From the IMG/VR virus record IMGVR_UViG_3300032214_000986, positions 1-64,000 of that record: a DNA stretch of 64,000 nt; one strand, given 5' to 3'. The notes below the pieces were generated by a model, which saw only the letters and a list, made by a program, of their open reading frames with translations, had not been told where the DNA came from and did not search any database. A program made the position numbers and the translations under genes. Position 1 is the first letter of the stretch. Each line of letters starts with the position of its first letter. This document shows positions 17,422 to 26,628 of this stretch, piece by piece. Origin of the DNA: a virus.

Positions 17422-18324
17422 ATGATAACAACAAATTTAACAGGAAATTTAGGAAATCATATGTGGCAATATGCAGTATGTAGAACTGTTGCCGAAAAAT
17501 TAAAATATGAATGGGGGATTAATTCTTCACCAACCCATGACTATCACAATGGGATGAATCAAATGTATTTTATGGATATTGATTTTGGAAAACCTATTGA
17601 AAATATTCAAAATACATTTAACGAAACTTGGACCCATTATCAAGGAATTAATATAACCATGGTAGACAATAATATTTGGAATATACCTGATAATACAAAA
17701 ATATTTGGTCATAATGGAGCATTAGGTGCTAATTTACAAAGTGAAAAATATTTTGAAAATTATGAGGATAATGTTAAGAGTTGGTTTAAAATTAATGAGG
17801 AGTATGAAAATAAATATGAAAAAAAATTAAATGAGTTAGGAATTATATTAGACGAAAACACTTGTGTAATTAATTTTAGAGGAGGTGAATATAGAAGCAT
17901 ACCTCATGTTGTTTGTCGTAAAGAATATTGGAGAGACTCAATTAATCATATGTTAAGTATAAATCCAAATATGAAATTTGTAGTTATAACTGATGATCCG
18001 GAATTCGCAAATTCTTATATGCCATTTCAGATACCTTGTTATCACGATGAAATTGGATTTGATTTTTACGTAATAAATAAATCTAAATGGGTGATTTTAT
18101 CTAATTCAACATTTGGGTGGTGGGCAGCGTGGTTAAATAATAATGCAAAATTAATTTTAGCCCCAAAATATTGGGCAGCACACAATAATAGTAATGGGTA
18201 TTGGTGTGTTGGAGAATGTTATACTAAGTCTTTTCACTATGTTAATAGAAATGGGGAAATTAATGACTATGAAACCTGTAAAAAAGAATCATTAGAATTT
18301 TATAAATTAAATAATATAATATAA
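17422..18324 (+). CDS. second GT11-like fucosyltransferase, altered donor motif
   Basis: 300 residues. LTGNLGNHMWQYAVCR at the N-terminus, LQSEKYFENYED in the middle and LSNSTFGWWAAWLN with LILAPKYW at the end align with GT11. The donor motif, HxRRGDY in the paralogue at 11153, is NFRGGEY here: the first Arg and the Gly are kept but His is Asn, the second Arg is Gly and Asp is Glu. It may use another sugar donor or be weakened. The two copies are not close duplicates. Confidence 0.75.
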   Translation: MITTNLTGNLGNHMWQYAVCRTVAEKLKYEWGINSSPTHDYHNGMNQMYFMDIDFGKPIENIQNTFNETWTHYQGINITMVDNNIWNIPDNTKIFGHNGALGANLQSEKYFENYEDNVKSWFKINEEYENKYEKKLNELGIILDENTCVINFRGGEYRSIPHVVCRKEYWRDSINHMLSINPNMKFVVITDDPEFANSYMPFQIPCYHDEIGFDFYVINKSKWVILSNSTFGWWAAWLNNNAKLILAPKYWAAHNNSNGYWCVGECYTKSFHYVNRNGEINDYETCKKESLEFYKLNNII

Positions 18325-18327
18325 AAC

Positions 18328-19251
18328 ATGAAATTATTAGAGTATGAAGAATTACAAAGAATGGTTGACTATTCATTTGGAGACCATTCGGGAGTTTTAG
18401 GAAAGTGTCCTAATGCGTATATGAAAAAGGCTAACATTAATAATATAGAATTTATTGATAAGTTAAAAAACCATAAAAGTGACATTATGACGCTTTTTAT
18501 TGATAATATAAGATTATATAGAAGACAAATTGATTATTGTGATTGGGAAAAATTAAAACCTATTAGTCAAAATGATAGGGATTGGTTAAATCAATTCAAT
18601 GATGAGGATTTATTAGAATTATGTTCTAATTTTCCTGAAAAAAAATTTATAATTTTTACGGCATTTGAAGACACTCCTTTAGATGAATTTATTGAGGGTA
18701 AAATCCCTGATAACGTTATTTCCATTAATGCAACAAATGCGGTTTATTTAAATAAAAAAATTAACCCGATGCCCCACGGAATTGAACGAAAAATGCACAT
18801 GGGTTATAACCATCACGAAATTTTAATAAATAATATAAAAAATAATACTCCCGCCCAAAAATTATTATACGTAAATCATAGAGAAGATACGGGGACAAGA
18901 AAAAGTTTAAGAGAAATGTTTAGTGGATGGGCGACAATATCCCCTAAAGTTGATTACTCAACGTTTTTAACAGGAATTAGAGAACATAAATTTGTTCTTT
19001 GCCCTAGTGGTAATGGGATTGGGTCTGCCAGAAATTGGGAGACACTTTATTTAAAAAGAGTACCCGTATTAGAATGGCACCCATATAAAGAAAAAGTTTT
19101 TAAAGGGTTTCCAGTATTATTTGTAAATAATTATTCAGAAATCACAAAAGAATTATTAGAAAATAATATTCATTTATATGAGGAGGCTCAGAATATTAAT
19201 ATGGATAAATTAGATTTAGAAATTATCTTTAATGAAAGAACAAAAATATGA
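18328..19251 (+). CDS. exostosin-like / GT-B glycosyltransferase
   Basis: 307 residues. The end of the second half has HKFVLCPSGNGIGSARNWE, then LYLKRVPVLEWHPYKE and FPVLFVNNYSEI, the nucleotide-sugar site of exostosin-like (GT47-type) and related bacterial transferases. LYVNHREDTGTRKSL (about 190) is the typical preceding strand. The N-terminal 120 residues are divergent. Substrate unknown. Stop overlaps the next gene (ATGA). Confidence 0.72.
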   Translation: MKLLEYEELQRMVDYSFGDHSGVLGKCPNAYMKKANINNIEFIDKLKNHKSDIMTLFIDNIRLYRRQIDYCDWEKLKPISQNDRDWLNQFNDEDLLELCSNFPEKKFIIFTAFEDTPLDEFIEGKIPDNVISINATNAVYLNKKINPMPHGIERKMHMGYNHHEILINNIKNNTPAQKLLYVNHREDTGTRKSLREMFSGWATISPKVDYSTFLTGIREHKFVLCPSGNGIGSARNWETLYLKRVPVLEWHPYKEKVFKGFPVLFVNNYSEITKELLENNIHLYEEAQNINMDKLDLEIIFNERTKI

Positions 19252-19994
19252 TATACGATTGCTTTACATTTTTTAATGAATTAGATTTATTAGAAATAAG
19301 ATTAAATATACTTGACGAATATACTGATTATTTTGTTATTGGAGAATCATATGAAACATTTAGCGGATTAAAAAAACCTCTTTATTATTATGAAAATAGA
19401 GAAAGATTTGAAAAGTGGAATGACAAAATTATCCATATAATTCATCCTGATTTTGAAACTAAAAATTCATTTGAAAGAGCTAGCTTTCAAAAAGAAAATC
19501 TAAAATTGGGTTTAAAAAATGCATCAGACGAGGATATTATTTATTTTGGGGATACTGATGAAATTTGGAAACCAAAAGTTATTGATGATAAAGTTTATAA
19601 CCTAAAACAAAAAAATTATTCATATTATTTAAATAATCGTTCAAGCGAACAATGGGTTGGTACTATTGTTTCAAAATATAAAAATATTAAAAACGGTAGT
19701 TTAAATTATTTTAGAGCTAACCATACTAATGAATTGGATGATGGTGGGTGGCATTTCACAAATATGGGAGGATATGAACAAGTAATAAAAAAACTTGAAT
19801 CTTATGACCACCAAGAATTTAATAACGACTACATAAAATCTCAAATAAAACATAAAATTGACAATAATTTAGATTACGTAGGTAGAAGATTTGACTGGTT
19901 AGGAAACCCATTTCAATTTAAAATTGACGAATCGGGACTCCCTGAATTTATATTAAATAATAAATTAAGATATAAACACATGATAAAATCATAA
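19248..19994 (+). CDS. GT17 family glycosyltransferase
   Basis: 248 residues. Very clear GT17 pattern: MIYDCFTFFNELDLLEIRLN, YFVIGESYETFSG, KPLYYYENRERFEKW, KIIHI, RASFQKENLKLGL, and IIYFGDTDEIW with D102 and D104 as the DxD. The eukaryotic member is beta-1,4-N-acetylglucosaminyltransferase; bacterial and phage members transfer GlcNAc or other hexoses, so the exact sugar is not certain. Adjacent to gmd by a one-base stop/start overlap. Confidence 0.9.
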   Translation: MIYDCFTFFNELDLLEIRLNILDEYTDYFVIGESYETFSGLKKPLYYYENRERFEKWNDKIIHIIHPDFETKNSFERASFQKENLKLGLKNASDEDIIYFGDTDEIWKPKVIDDKVYNLKQKNYSYYLNNRSSEQWVGTIVSKYKNIKNGSLNYFRANHTNELDDGGWHFTNMGGYEQVIKKLESYDHQEFNNDYIKSQIKHKIDNNLDYVGRRFDWLGNPFQFKIDESGLPEFILNNKLRYKHMIKS

Positions 19995-20971
19995 TGAAAA
20001 GGGCTTTAATTACAGGAATTAATGGTCAAGATGGATCATATCTTGCTGAATTACTTTTAGAAAAAGGTTATGAGGTGTGGGGAACAGTAAAAAGAAATTC
20101 TGTTTCTGAAACACAGTCTTCAAGAATTGAAAACCTAAGGGACAGTAATTTAATTCATCTTGAGTATGCAGATTTAACTGATATGTCATCTTTAGTAAGA
20201 GTACTTTCAATATCCCAACCAGATGAGGTTTATAATTTAGCTGCCCAATCACATGTTAGAATTAGTTTTGACCAACCGGTATATACGGCAAATGTTACAG
20301 GTGTCGGTACATTAAATCTATTAGAGTCTGTAAGATTAGTTTCACCACATTCAAAAATTTACCAAGCATCTTCTTCTGAAATGTTCGGGAACACAATCGA
20401 TGAAGATGGATATCAAAGAGAAACAACCCCAATGAATCCGGTATCACCATACGGTTGTGCAAAGGTATTTTCATATAATATTTGTAGGAACTACAGAAAT
20501 TCATACGGAATGAAAATTTGGAATGGTATCCTATTCAACCACGAATCACCAAGAAGAGGAACTAATTTTGTCACGAATAAAGTTGTTAAAGCTGCAGTCA
20601 GAATAAGTTTAGGTTTACAGGATAAATTGCACATAGGTAATTTGTCAGCAACAAGAGATTGGGGACATGCAAAAGATTACGTTTATGCTATGTGGTTAAT
20701 GTTACAATCCGACAAACCGGAAGATTATGTATGTTCAACCGGGGTCTCACATTCAGTACAAGATTTATGTAGTTATGTGTTTAGTTCATTGGGTTTAGAT
20801 TATCAAAAATACATTGTTGTCGATGAAAAACATTTTAGACCTGAAGAACTTGAGAATCTGAAAGGGGACTCATCAAAATTGAGAAAAGAATTGATGTGGC
20901 AACCCGAATATACATTCGAAAGTATGTTAGATGAAATGATAAATTATTGGTTAGAATATTATGGAAAATAA
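19994..20971 (+). CDS. gmd: GDP-mannose 4,6-dehydratase
   Basis: 325 residues, close to the 340-370 of bacterial Gmd. NADP-binding GINGQDGSYLAE (8-19), VYNLAAQSHV (79-88), catalytic SSSEMFG (126-132) and SPYGCAK with Y153/K157, plus LFNHESPRRGTNFVT, a substrate-site block distinctive for Gmd. Converts GDP-D-mannose into GDP-4-keto-6-deoxy-D-mannose, the shared precursor of GDP-L-fucose and other deoxysugars. The small C-terminus is shorter than in E. coli. Overlaps fcl by 11 bases. Confidence 0.95.
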   Translation: MKRALITGINGQDGSYLAELLLEKGYEVWGTVKRNSVSETQSSRIENLRDSNLIHLEYADLTDMSSLVRVLSISQPDEVYNLAAQSHVRISFDQPVYTANVTGVGTLNLLESVRLVSPHSKIYQASSSEMFGNTIDEDGYQRETTPMNPVSPYGCAKVFSYNICRNYRNSYGMKIWNGILFNHESPRRGTNFVTNKVVKAAVRISLGLQDKLHIGNLSATRDWGHAKDYVYAMWLMLQSDKPEDYVCSTGVSHSVQDLCSYVFSSLGLDYQKYIVVDEKHFRPEELENLKGDSSKLRKELMWQPEYTFESMLDEMINYWLEYYGK

Positions 20972-21878
20972 TATATTAGTTACCGGTGGTAATGGGTTAG
21001 TTGGTTCTGAATTCGTGGGGGACCATTATTTTAAACCTTCGTCAAAGGTTTACGATTTACGTAGAACGGAAGACACGAATAGATTGATGTTAAAGGGTTT
21101 TGATAGTATCATACATTGTGCAGCTAAAGTTGGTGGTGTAGGAGGTAACATGAACTTTAAGGGTGATTTTTTTTATGATAACATTATGATGAATACTAAT
21201 ATCATCGAAGGTGCCAGAATGTCGGGGGTAAAAAATTTAGTGGCATTTTTATCCACCTGTGTTTTTCCCGATAACGTAGAATACCCATTAACAGAATCAA
21301 AAATACATTTAGGCCCACCACACACATCAAATGATGCATATGCATATGCGAAAAGAATGACAGACATACAAATAAGAGCATATAGAGAACAATACGGTTT
21401 AAACTATAAGTCAGTAATACCTTGTAACATTTATGGTCCTAACGACAACTATGACATCGTAAATGGTCATGTTCTACCGTCTCTAATACATAAATGTTAT
21501 TTAGCAAGGGAGAATAAAACCCCTTTGTCAATTTGGGGGTCAGGAAAACCATTAAGAGAATTTATCTTTAGTAAAGATGTTGCTAAATTAACAGAATGGG
21601 TTCTCCATAATTATAATGAAAATGAACCAATTATATTATCCACATCTGAAGAAATTTCAATTATGGATATGGTTGACATAATTGTTGAGTTGATGAACTT
21701 TAAGGGGAATGTCATATTCGATTCGTCTAAACCTGACGGGCAATTTAGAAAACCATCGGATAATTCCAAAATAAAACATTATTTACCGGATTTTAAATTC
21801 ACACCAATATATGAAGGTTTGAAAGAAACTATTGAGTATTTTGAAAATCATTATAATGTTATAAGAAAAAATGGATAA
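20961..21878 (+). CDS. fcl: GDP-L-fucose synthase
   Basis: 305 residues, normal length. ILVTGGNGLVGSEF (5-18), IHCAAKVGGVGGN (51-63), LSTCVFPD (97-104), Y127/K131 in AYAYAKRM, and CNIYGPNDNYD typical of Fcl/WcaG. It epimerises and reduces GDP-4-keto-6-deoxymannose to GDP-L-fucose using NADPH. With gmd just upstream it completes the pathway; GT11 proteins at 11153 and 17422 are the likely users. Overlaps the next gene by 8 bases. Confidence 0.95.
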   Translation: MENNILVTGGNGLVGSEFVGDHYFKPSSKVYDLRRTEDTNRLMLKGFDSIIHCAAKVGGVGGNMNFKGDFFYDNIMMNTNIIEGARMSGVKNLVAFLSTCVFPDNVEYPLTESKIHLGPPHTSNDAYAYAKRMTDIQIRAYREQYGLNYKSVIPCNIYGPNDNYDIVNGHVLPSLIHKCYLARENKTPLSIWGSGKPLREFIFSKDVAKLTEWVLHNYNENEPIILSTSEEISIMDMVDIIVELMNFKGNVIFDSSKPDGQFRKPSDNSKIKHYLPDFKFTPIYEGLKETIEYFENHYNVIRKNG

Positions 21879-22317
21879 ACAAAAAAGAACTATAGGTATT
21901 ACTTGCTCGACTTTTGATCTTTTACACGCAGGCCACATTATAATGTTAGAAGAGTGTAAAAAATATTGCGATTACCTAATTTGTGGGCTTCAGGTGGACC
22001 CAACCATCGATAGACCTGAAAAAAATAAACCAATTCAAACTTTAGTAGAAAGATATATACAACTTGATTCCGTAGAATATGTGGATAAAATCATTCCTTA
22101 TTGTACTGAAGAGGAGTTGATTACAATTTTTTCTTCTTTGGATTTAGATGTAAGAATAATAGGTGAGGAGTATAAGGATAGTAACTTCACAGGAAAAGAT
22201 GTTTGTTTGAAAAGAAATATCAAATTAATTTATAATAAAAGAGACCACGACTTTTCAACAACCAGTTTAAGACAAAGGATTTACACACAAGAATCCAATA
22301 AAAGATTTGTAAAATAA
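21871..22317 (+). CDS. cytidylyltransferase-like protein, intact HxGH
   Basis: 148 residues. GITCSTFDLLHAGHIIML contains the full HxGH (H19, H22). CGLQVDPTID, RYIQLDSVEYVDKIIPY and the C-terminal HDFSTTSLRQRI complete the nucleotidyltransferase fold of TagD/RfaE-C proteins. Expected to make a CDP- or ADP-activated alcohol or sugar from the phosphate. Paralogue of the gene at 6796 with the same gap structure and about the same length; only this copy keeps both histidines. Confidence 0.87.
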   Translation: MDKQKRTIGITCSTFDLLHAGHIIMLEECKKYCDYLICGLQVDPTIDRPEKNKPIQTLVERYIQLDSVEYVDKIIPYCTEEELITIFSSLDLDVRIIGEEYKDSNFTGKDVCLKRNIKLIYNKRDHDFSTTSLRQRIYTQESNKRFVK

Positions 22318-22320
22318 AAT

Positions 22321-23064
22321 ATGACGACAAGAAGAAAGACAACCACAGTGCAGGAAGACCAGTCAGCACCAAAAACATTTTCAAAAAAAGACTTAATTAA
22401 CTCGGTAATAAAGAAAAAACAAAAGAGCAAATTTTTGTCAGACAACCAAAAAGAATATTATGATATGTTGATTGATAATCAAATAACCATATGTTCAGGA
22501 CCGGCGGGTGTAGGTAAGAGTTATATTTCGATGAAAGCTGCGGTGGACTTACTAATGGACCCTAATAATGCGTATGAGAAAATTATTATTGTTAGACCTG
22601 CTGTTGAAGCTGAAGAAAAATTAGGTTCTTTACCAGGAAACTTAGAGGAAAAATTAGACCCATATATTTTCCCATCGTATTATCTACTAAATAAAATTAT
22701 AGGTAAAGACGCTAGAGAAAAATTAAAAAGTCACGAAATTATAGAAGTTTTCGCATTGGCCTATATGAGGGGTATGAATATCGATAATTCAATACTAATA
22801 TTTGAAGAAGCACAAAATGCAACACCTAATCAAATGAAATTACTATTGACAAGGATAGGGTTTAATAGTAAATTCTTTATATCGGGAGATTTAGAACAAA
22901 CTGACAGATATAAAGATAAAAAACATTCAGGTTTATACGACGCATTACAAAGATTTAACGGGATATCCGATATTGGTGTTTATGATTTTAAAAACGCCAA
23001 AAACGTTAGAAACCCATTAATCAGTAAAATTTTAGTGAAATACGATGAAGAGAATAGGGATTGA
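22321..23064 (+). CDS. phoH: PhoH-like P-loop ATPase
   Basis: 247 residues. Walker A SGPAGVGKS (59-67), then IIVRPAVEAEEKLGSLPGNL, the most distinctive PhoH block, LIFEEAQNATPNQMK (Walker B with E-E instead of D-E) and FFISGDLEQTD. The N-terminal 40 residues are a basic tail. PhoH homologues are frequent in marine and freshwater myophages; the biochemical role (RNA-associated helicase-like ATPase) is not settled. Its 3' end overlaps the next gene by 20 bases. Confidence 0.92.
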   Translation: MTTRRKTTTVQEDQSAPKTFSKKDLINSVIKKKQKSKFLSDNQKEYYDMLIDNQITICSGPAGVGKSYISMKAAVDLLMDPNNAYEKIIIVRPAVEAEEKLGSLPGNLEEKLDPYIFPSYYLLNKIIGKDAREKLKSHEIIEVFALAYMRGMNIDNSILIFEEAQNATPNQMKLLLTRIGFNSKFFISGDLEQTDRYKDKKHSGLYDALQRFNGISDIGVYDFKNAKNVRNPLISKILVKYDEENRD

Positions 23065-23701
23065 GATTAACGGAGTTTTAAGGGATACCATAGGTAAGTT
23101 CACTCAAATTTATGAACACAATATGTTGAGTGATGATGAAACTGATTCCGTAGATAAAACTTATGAACTTAAGTTTTCAGGTGGTCCTGAAGATATTACA
23201 GAAAATACCGAGATTAATAATTTTAAATATGAATTATTAAGTGAGGTTGAGTCTTTAAATCTTAGGTCTCATTTCGCATTCAAAGACGAAGATGAGTTAT
23301 ATTCTTTTATGTATGAGGATTTCGTAATGCAGATATTTGGACATGCTGGATCAACCGAAACTTTTACTTTTAACGATTTAAATGAGATATATTTAAATCA
23401 TAGAGACAATAAAGAATTATTAATAGTTTCTGATGAAATTGGTAAATCTAAACCGGCATCATTATTCTTTTTATCAAAATTTGGTTGTCTATTAGAGAAA
23501 GTAAAATTTTATTCAAACACTACAATTAATACACTATGGGATGAGGTGGATGTGTTATTAACGGCCAATCCTGATTTAATCATTAATCACCCAAAAGATA
23601 AAGTTGTCGTAAAATTTTTAACGGCATATAATAAAAATGTTGATTCTGAATATGAAATTAAATCATTAAAAGAATTTGACGAAATAATAGAAAAATTATG
23701 A
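23045..23701 (+). CDS. degenerate HAD-like protein
   Basis: 218 residues. The start MKRIGIEINGVLRDTIGKF mirrors the HAD-phosphatase opening DxDGVLxD, but the nucleophile and acid positions read E-I-N instead of D-x-D. LLIVSDEIGKSKPASLFFLSKFG sits where the motif II/III region and Lys would be, and VDVLLTANPDLI where the motif IV acidic patch would be. This suggests a non-catalytic HAD-fold protein; the fold call rests on motif placement only. Coupled to PhoH upstream and to the next gene (ATGA). Confidence 0.65.
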   Translation: MKRIGIEINGVLRDTIGKFTQIYEHNMLSDDETDSVDKTYELKFSGGPEDITENTEINNFKYELLSEVESLNLRSHFAFKDEDELYSFMYEDFVMQIFGHAGSTETFTFNDLNEIYLNHRDNKELLIVSDEIGKSKPASLFFLSKFGCLLEKVKFYSNTTINTLWDEVDVLLTANPDLIINHPKDKVVVKFLTAYNKNVDSEYEIKSLKEFDEIIEKL

Positions 23702-23988
23702 GTTTGTTAAAATTTTTAGGAGAAAATTATTACATAGACGTTGATGAGTTAGAGGAACAAGTGAGTATGTTTAACTCAAAATTACCTCTTATTTCGGGGG
23801 AAACCGAAAACGAACAACAAATTAGTGTGACGAGATATGAAACGTTTAAAAATCTAATCGAAGTCATATTAACAGAAAGGGAAGAACTAGATGATACTTT
23901 AGGGATACACGGAGCAAAAGATTTATCAATACCGTTTAAAATATCATTTAATACACTATTAATAAATAAAATAATAAAAACACTTTAA
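23698..23988 (+). CDS. hypothetical protein
   Basis: 96 residues, acidic N-terminal half and helical C-terminal half (FKNLIEVILTEREELDDTLG). Not recognised. Tightly coupled: ATGA with the gene before and one base before the next ATG. Confidence 0.6.
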   Translation: MSLLKFLGENYYIDVDELEEQVSMFNSKLPLISGETENEQQISVTRYETFKNLIEVILTEREELDDTLGIHGAKDLSIPFKISFNTLLINKIIKTL

Positions 23989-23989
23989 A

Positions 23990-25054
23990 ATGGAGTTAGA
24001 AAAAATTCAAAAGATTGAGTCTTCGGTGGAAACCTTAAGATCAAAAAAATCCAGGATTTATTTTTTGGTACAAGACACAAAAGGTAACCCTAAAGCGTCT
24101 GTTAGACATATCTATGACATCGCATTAACGTTATTTAATAATGGGTTTAACCCAACAATTATTCACGAAACCAATGATTATAAAGGAGTATCAGAATGGT
24201 TAGGTGACCAATATGAGGTATTACCTCACCAATCAATCGATGGTCAAAATTTAGCAATATCCCCTGAAGATTTTATTATTATTCCGGAGATTTATGCACA
24301 TGTAATGGAACAAATTAAAAATTTCCCTTGTGCTAAAATAGTACTTTGTCAAGCATATGACCACATGTTAGAGACTTTACCTCCTGGTGTTAGTTGGTCA
24401 CAGTATGGGTTTACTAAATGTATAACTACTTCAGAATTTCAAAAGAAATATGTTTCAGAAATTATGAGAAGTGGTTCATTCGACGTATTGTTACCTAATA
24501 TCCCAACCACCTTTACTAAGAAAGATAAACCATCTAAACCTATTATTGCTATTCACACTAGAGACCCTAGAGACACCGCAAAAGTAATTAAAAGTTTTTA
24601 TTTAAAATACCCACAATTTAGATGGATTACTTTTAGAGATATGAGAGGTATTAAACAAGATGACTTCGCTAAATTTTTAAGTGAATCGTTTGTTTCAGTT
24701 TGGGTTGACATTGAGTCTGGTTTCGGTACATTCCCGATTGAATCTATGATTTGTGGTACACCGGTTATTGGAAAGATTCCTAATCTAAAACCAGAGTGGA
24801 TGCAAGAATCAAATGGTTTGTGGATTAACCAAACTAACGAGTTGATTGATGTCATTGCCAATTTTACTCAAAATTGGTTGGAGGATAATATCGCAGACTC
24901 ATTATATGAGAATATGGATATTACAGGTAAAGAATACCAAAACGAAGAAAACTTCAGAAATTCTGTACTTAATTTGTTTAACGAATATTTTGACACAAGA
25001 AGACAAACATTTGAAGACCAATTAGAAAAAATAAAAGAATCAGTAGAAAAATAA
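23990..25054 (+). CDS. GT-B glycosyltransferase (GT4-like)
   Basis: 354 residues. RIYFLVQDTKGNPKASVRHI at the start, CITTSEFQKKYV (about 140), PIIAIHTRDPRDTAKVI (about 185) and GFGTFPIESMICGTPVIG (about 243), which is the E-x7-G donor-binding block of GT4. The last 50 residues are a helical tail (RRQTFEDQLEKIKESVEK). It follows a small hypothetical gene and is followed after 7 bases by a GT2 gene. Confidence 0.83.
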   Translation: MELEKIQKIESSVETLRSKKSRIYFLVQDTKGNPKASVRHIYDIALTLFNNGFNPTIIHETNDYKGVSEWLGDQYEVLPHQSIDGQNLAISPEDFIIIPEIYAHVMEQIKNFPCAKIVLCQAYDHMLETLPPGVSWSQYGFTKCITTSEFQKKYVSEIMRSGSFDVLLPNIPTTFTKKDKPSKPIIAIHTRDPRDTAKVIKSFYLKYPQFRWITFRDMRGIKQDDFAKFLSESFVSVWVDIESGFGTFPIESMICGTPVIGKIPNLKPEWMQESNGLWINQTNELIDVIANFTQNWLEDNIADSLYENMDITGKEYQNEENFRNSVLNLFNEYFDTRRQTFEDQLEKIKESVEK

Positions 25055-25061
25055 TATTATT

Positions 25062-25874
25062 ATGGAAGTAAAAAACAATTTTAACGTATCTGTGATTTTA
25101 CCTTTAAGTTCATCACTTGTAAAATCATTTGAAGATTTATTAGAAAAAGCAATTAAATCTTTAGAAAACCAAGTAATTGGTATAAATGAACTTGTCATTG
25201 TACATTCAAAAGAGGAGTCATTAAAAAACTCATTATCTAAGATTAATTTTGGGGAATTAAATGTAAAGATGGTGGAAAACGAAGGTTCTACCGATTTCGC
25301 ATCTCAAGTTAATTTAGGAGTTAAAGAAGCGAGTAGTAAGTGGATTTCTATTTTAGAATTCGATGATGAATACGCATCTATATGGTTCAAAAATGTTGAC
25401 CGTTTTGTTAAGGCATATTCTGATGTTGATGCTTTTTTACCTTTAGTTGTTGACATTGACGATAAGGGAGTATTTGCAGGATTCACCAATGAAGCAACTT
25501 TCGCTGTTAGTTTAAACTCTGAGATGGGTTATTTAACTAACGATGTTTTACAGGCTTACCAAAATTTCCAATCAAGTGGGATGGTAATTAAAAAAGACAC
25601 ATTTTTAGAAAATGGAGGATTAAAACCGTCCATTAAACTAACATTTGTTTATGAGATGTTTTTAAGACTTACGTATAATTCCGTAAAAATTATGACAATC
25701 CCAAGAATTGGTTACAAACACATGAACATGAGAGAAGGTTCTATTTTTTGGAATTACAAATTTGGTGAAGAAAAATTAGGAGATAAGGAAGTTTTATTTT
25801 GGCTGGAGTCCGCAAAAAAAGAACATTTCTTTACTTCTGACAGAGACATAAAATTTGTACCAGAAACTATTTAA
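25062..25874 (+). CDS. GT2 family glycosyltransferase
   Basis: 270 residues. FNVSVILPLSSSLVKSFEDL, LEKAIKSLENQ, NELVIVHSK, NEGSTDFASQVNLGVKEA and ISILEFDDEY (DxD-like, about 105) define a GT-A transferase of the GT2 type. The end of the fold contains MIPRIGYKHMNMREG-like sequence. Last glycosyltransferase before the sigma factor gene, with which it shares a TAATG overlap. Confidence 0.82.
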   Translation: MEVKNNFNVSVILPLSSSLVKSFEDLLEKAIKSLENQVIGINELVIVHSKEESLKNSLSKINFGELNVKMVENEGSTDFASQVNLGVKEASSKWISILEFDDEYASIWFKNVDRFVKAYSDVDAFLPLVVDIDDKGVFAGFTNEATFAVSLNSEMGYLTNDVLQAYQNFQSSGMVIKKDTFLENGGLKPSIKLTFVYEMFLRLTYNSVKIMTIPRIGYKHMNMREGSIFWNYKFGEEKLGDKEVLFWLESAKKEHFFTSDRDIKFVPETI

Positions 25875-26617
25875 TGTTATTAAATCTCGAAAATGAAAAA
25901 TCAGTAGAGGAAACGCAAAAGACGAACGCAAAAAGTAAAAATTATTTTGATGTTCGTGAGGAACAAGCAGTTAGAGATTATATAGTTGCGGAAAATTATG
26001 AAGATAGGGAAAGAATTTATAATACTTACTTAAGGGAACCATTAGATAAAATGATTGAGTCCATTATAAGAAGGTATAAATTGTATCGAAAAGATATGGA
26101 CTACAACGATGTTCATAGTGATACCCATTCTTTTTTAATGACTAAAGTTGAGAAGTTTAAGCCGGCTAAAAATAAGAAGGCTTATTCTTATTTTGGTACT
26201 ATATGTAAGAACTACTTAATGGGTCAAATTTTAAAAGACCAAAAAGATATGAATCGAAAAATATCGTATGAGGACATTTCAGCAACACTAGAAAACAGAC
26301 CGGATATGGTTTATTATTTAGAATTTGAAAAGATAGATGCTGAAAAAATTATAGATGTGTTTTTAAAAGATTTAAAAAATTACATTTCAAAAAACATAGA
26401 TAATGAAAATGAATTAAAGTTAGGTTACGCGTTAGTTGAGTTATTCGATAATTACGGTAATATATTCATAGGTAACGATAATAATAAGTTTAATAAAAAC
26501 ATTGTATTACTATCACTTAGAGAAATGACTAATTTAAATACTAAAGAAATTAGGATTTATCTAAAAAAATATAAAGTACTTTATTTGGAAACACTTAAGA
26601 AGATACATAACGAATAA
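25874..26617 (+). CDS. phage late sigma factor, gp55-like
   Basis: 247 residues. A sigma-70 region-2-like helical block lies at about 50-125: KMIESIIRRYKLYRKDMDYND, FLMTKVEKFKPAKNKKAYSYF, then FGTICKNYLMGQILKDQKDM, which matches the pattern of T4 gp55 (yielding FDETKYKNPHAYITQ-type sequence there). No region 4 is evident, as in gp55. It would direct host RNA polymerase to late promoters. The next gene starts after the TATTTAT motif at 26629, the proposed target element. Identification is by pattern, without an alignment. Confidence 0.75.
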   Translation: MLLNLENEKSVEETQKTNAKSKNYFDVREEQAVRDYIVAENYEDRERIYNTYLREPLDKMIESIIRRYKLYRKDMDYNDVHSDTHSFLMTKVEKFKPAKNKKAYSYFGTICKNYLMGQILKDQKDMNRKISYEDISATLENRPDMVYYLEFEKIDAEKIIDVFLKDLKNYISKNIDNENELKLGYALVELFDNYGNIFIGNDNNKFNKNIVLLSLREMTNLNTKEIRIYLKKYKVLYLETLKKIHNE

Positions 26618-26628
26618 TAATCTTTTTA

